Origin: Lasiodiplodia sp. COLG20 | Lineage: Eukaryota > Ascomycota > Dothideomycetes > Botryosphaeriales > Botryosphaeriaceae | DNA: 19,195 nt | Direction of reading: 5' to 3' | Assembly: GCA_009801085.1 (NCBI GenBank) | Contig: VNWV01000073.1 | Coordinates: 1 to 19,195 of the forward strand | Shown: one piece after another, positions 17,856 to 19,195 of the stretch | Layout of the letters: each line of letters starts with the position of its first letter | Numbering within the stretch: position 1 is the stretch's first letter | The notes under the pieces: generated by a model | What the model was told of the DNA's origin: nothing | Seen by the model: only the letters and a program-made list of their open reading frames with translations | The model's database searches: none | Translations under genes and position numbers: made by a program

Positions 17856-19195
17856 ATGACACTACTACCGCGAGTTCCGCACCACTACGACAATGCAACC
17901 GCTGAGGCTTGTCTGGAGTACGCCTTGGAGGAGAGAGATCCTCAGCTCGTACTACAGTCTGCCGTAGGTCCACAACAAGTTCGTGCAGGTGTCAATACTA
18001 ACGTGGCTAAAGCGAATGGTGGCTTGCCTTCGGAGCTTCTGCAGGAGCTGCACAGAGGAGCAGTTCAACGCACTGAAGTTGATGCCCGGAGCAACATCAC
18101 ATCTACCACCAAAATCTGGAGCTCGGAAACGTCGCTTGACACGACCGGGCGTTCAATCATCGTTGCATCCTTCAGCGAAAGCGAACCCATGGCTTCCACC
18201 TCTCGCTTCGCTTGCGTTGGTCACTTGGCCCGGAAGCCAGCAGCATTCTTATTCTTCAACCCGTGAACAAGCGGACTGTGGCTCTTCACGGTGGCCGTCT
18301 TCAATACTACCGGGTCGCGAGCATCGGGGAAACAGATCTCTGCAGCAAGGGCAGAATATTAACTTGAATACTTCGTTGACTCTTCCCATTCCCAGCGGCG
18401 AAGGGAGCCAAGTTCGGCACCCAGGACCTCCTTCTCTCTACTTCCGAGGACGAGCCGATGGTACCACAATTGTGTATCACCTAAAGCACTCATTTGAGAC
18501 TACGGACAAGATAATTCAAGCGCCTTCGTTTAAAGAGATCTGGGGAACGACCACATTCTCAAAGAGAACTTGTGGGAATGAACAACCATCAGGGAGCCGT
18601 CTACACCGGCTGTACGCCACGTACCAGGAAATTGAGCGATTTCAGCACCGTTGTGCCCTTGGGCTACGGGTTCTGGTTCTAATGATGCATCACGAGAGGC
18701 AAGTGCTGATGTCAGGATCCAGCGGCAAATTGAAGAAGGGGCAGCGATTGGAGTCTTATGCCAACGAGCAGATTGCGACAGAATGGGAAATTGAGGAGAG
18801 CCAAGTGAAGTATAAGTTCAAGCAAGCGAAGAGATATCTGGCGCTGATCCGTCCTGGTCCCGGCTGCTTACTTTATGTCAAATCATCTACGTAAGTCTCC
18901 CAATCTTTGCCTGCGCATCTTCTAATATGTTATTTTACAGCTGGGAAACAAGATTGAAGGACGAGCAAGTCGACGTCCTCTGTGAATATCTTGAAAGGGT
19001 CAGAGAATATTTGATCCTAGGAGGCTCAGAGGGGCCGGCAAGGCCAAATAAGACCAGAATCGCGCTGGAACGGCAAAACCTCGACACCGCAAAACTCATC
19101 ATCGAAAGCCTTCGCTACTTCGGTTGGACGTATGAGAAACTTGCCAAGAGTGGAACAGACCTGATGAAAGCATTGGGCGACTACGTGGACTTGCA
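17856..19195 (+). CDS. Multi-exon gene of unknown family, 3' end cut off
   Basis: Proposed exons are 17856-17963, 18013-18890 and 18941 to the window edge (413 codons so far, no stop reached). The intron at 18891-18940 is secure: GTAAGT, CTAAT, TTTTACAG, and the frame runs open to the edge. The intron at 17964-18012 (GTAGGT, ACTAACG, acceptor AAAG) is weaker, but it is needed to connect the first ATG with the long frame. Exon 2 has a basic SGARKRRLTRPG, possibly a nuclear localisation signal, then a Ser/Pro-rich linker, then a helical half. This half includes RFQHRCALGLRVLVLMMHHE and QIATEWEIEESQVKYKFKQA, the latter with a faint helix-turn-helix look. Exon 3 is helical too (VDVLCEYLERVREYL, ALERQNLDTAKLIIESL). 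An ATG at 17834 in another frame reads only 23 codons. I do not recognise the family; a DNA- or protein-binding nuclear role is a guess. Confidence 0.65.
18891..18940 (+). other. Intron of the right-end gene
   Basis: GTAAGT donor, TCTAAT branch point about 17 nt before the acceptor, TATTTTACAG acceptor; 50 nt. The junction restores a single open frame to the window end. Confidence 0.85.

Noticed and set aside
1..19195. CRISPR array, insertion sequence, plasmid origin or other prokaryotic element
   Set aside because: No regularly spaced direct repeats, no transposase-like frame and no ribosome binding sites. Splice signals and protein families are those of a filamentous fungus.

Overview
This window looks like nuclear DNA of a filamentous ascomycete (Pezizomycotina). 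The coding regions are broken by introns of about 45-75 nt with GTRAGT-like donors, CTAAC/CTGAC branch points and AG acceptors. The recognisable proteins belong to fungal accessory families, and there are no operons, ribosome binding sites or RNA genes that I can see. I cannot name the species. Gene density is low, as in an accessory or subtelomere-like region, but nothing here proves such a location.

Layout. 1-2.8 kb: no recognisable gene; only isolated open stretches, one next to a textbook 3' splice site. 2.8-3.9 kb: a candidate three-exon gene behind a TATA box, family unknown. 4.5-5.1 kb: a repeat-like block with a small hairpin, then a doubtful small two-exon gene. 5.25-9.42 kb: the centrepiece, two divergently transcribed paralogues of a fungal family I read as DUF7924. 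The rightward copy keeps a D...E-x-K...Q pattern like that of PD-(D/E)XK nuclease-fold proteins. The leftward copy has Thr in place of the Lys and an unresolved N-terminal exon structure. 9.4-11.0 kb: long open frames on both strands but no convincing gene. 11.0-12.2 kb: a three-exon gene for an unrecognised coiled-coil protein with a nuclear localisation signal and a possible frameshifted tail. 12.2-13.85 kb: non-coding, with a strong 14-bp hairpin. 13.85-15.95 kb: a divergent pair, a two-exon DUF7770 protein (leftward) and an aminoglycoside-phosphotransferase/kinase-like protein (rightward), the latter ending exactly on a perfect splice donor. 16.0-17.8 kb: non-coding, with a second copy of the hairpin block. 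17.86 kb to the right edge: a multi-exon gene of unknown family running off the window.

How they work together. The sequence shows two divergent pairs sharing intergenic regions of about 0.55-0.63 kb (DUF7924/DUF7924 and DUF7770/APH-like). Shared regulation is an inference. No pathway can be assigned. The most interesting idea is a pair of duplicated nuclease-fold-like proteins in which one copy seems to have lost a catalytic residue.
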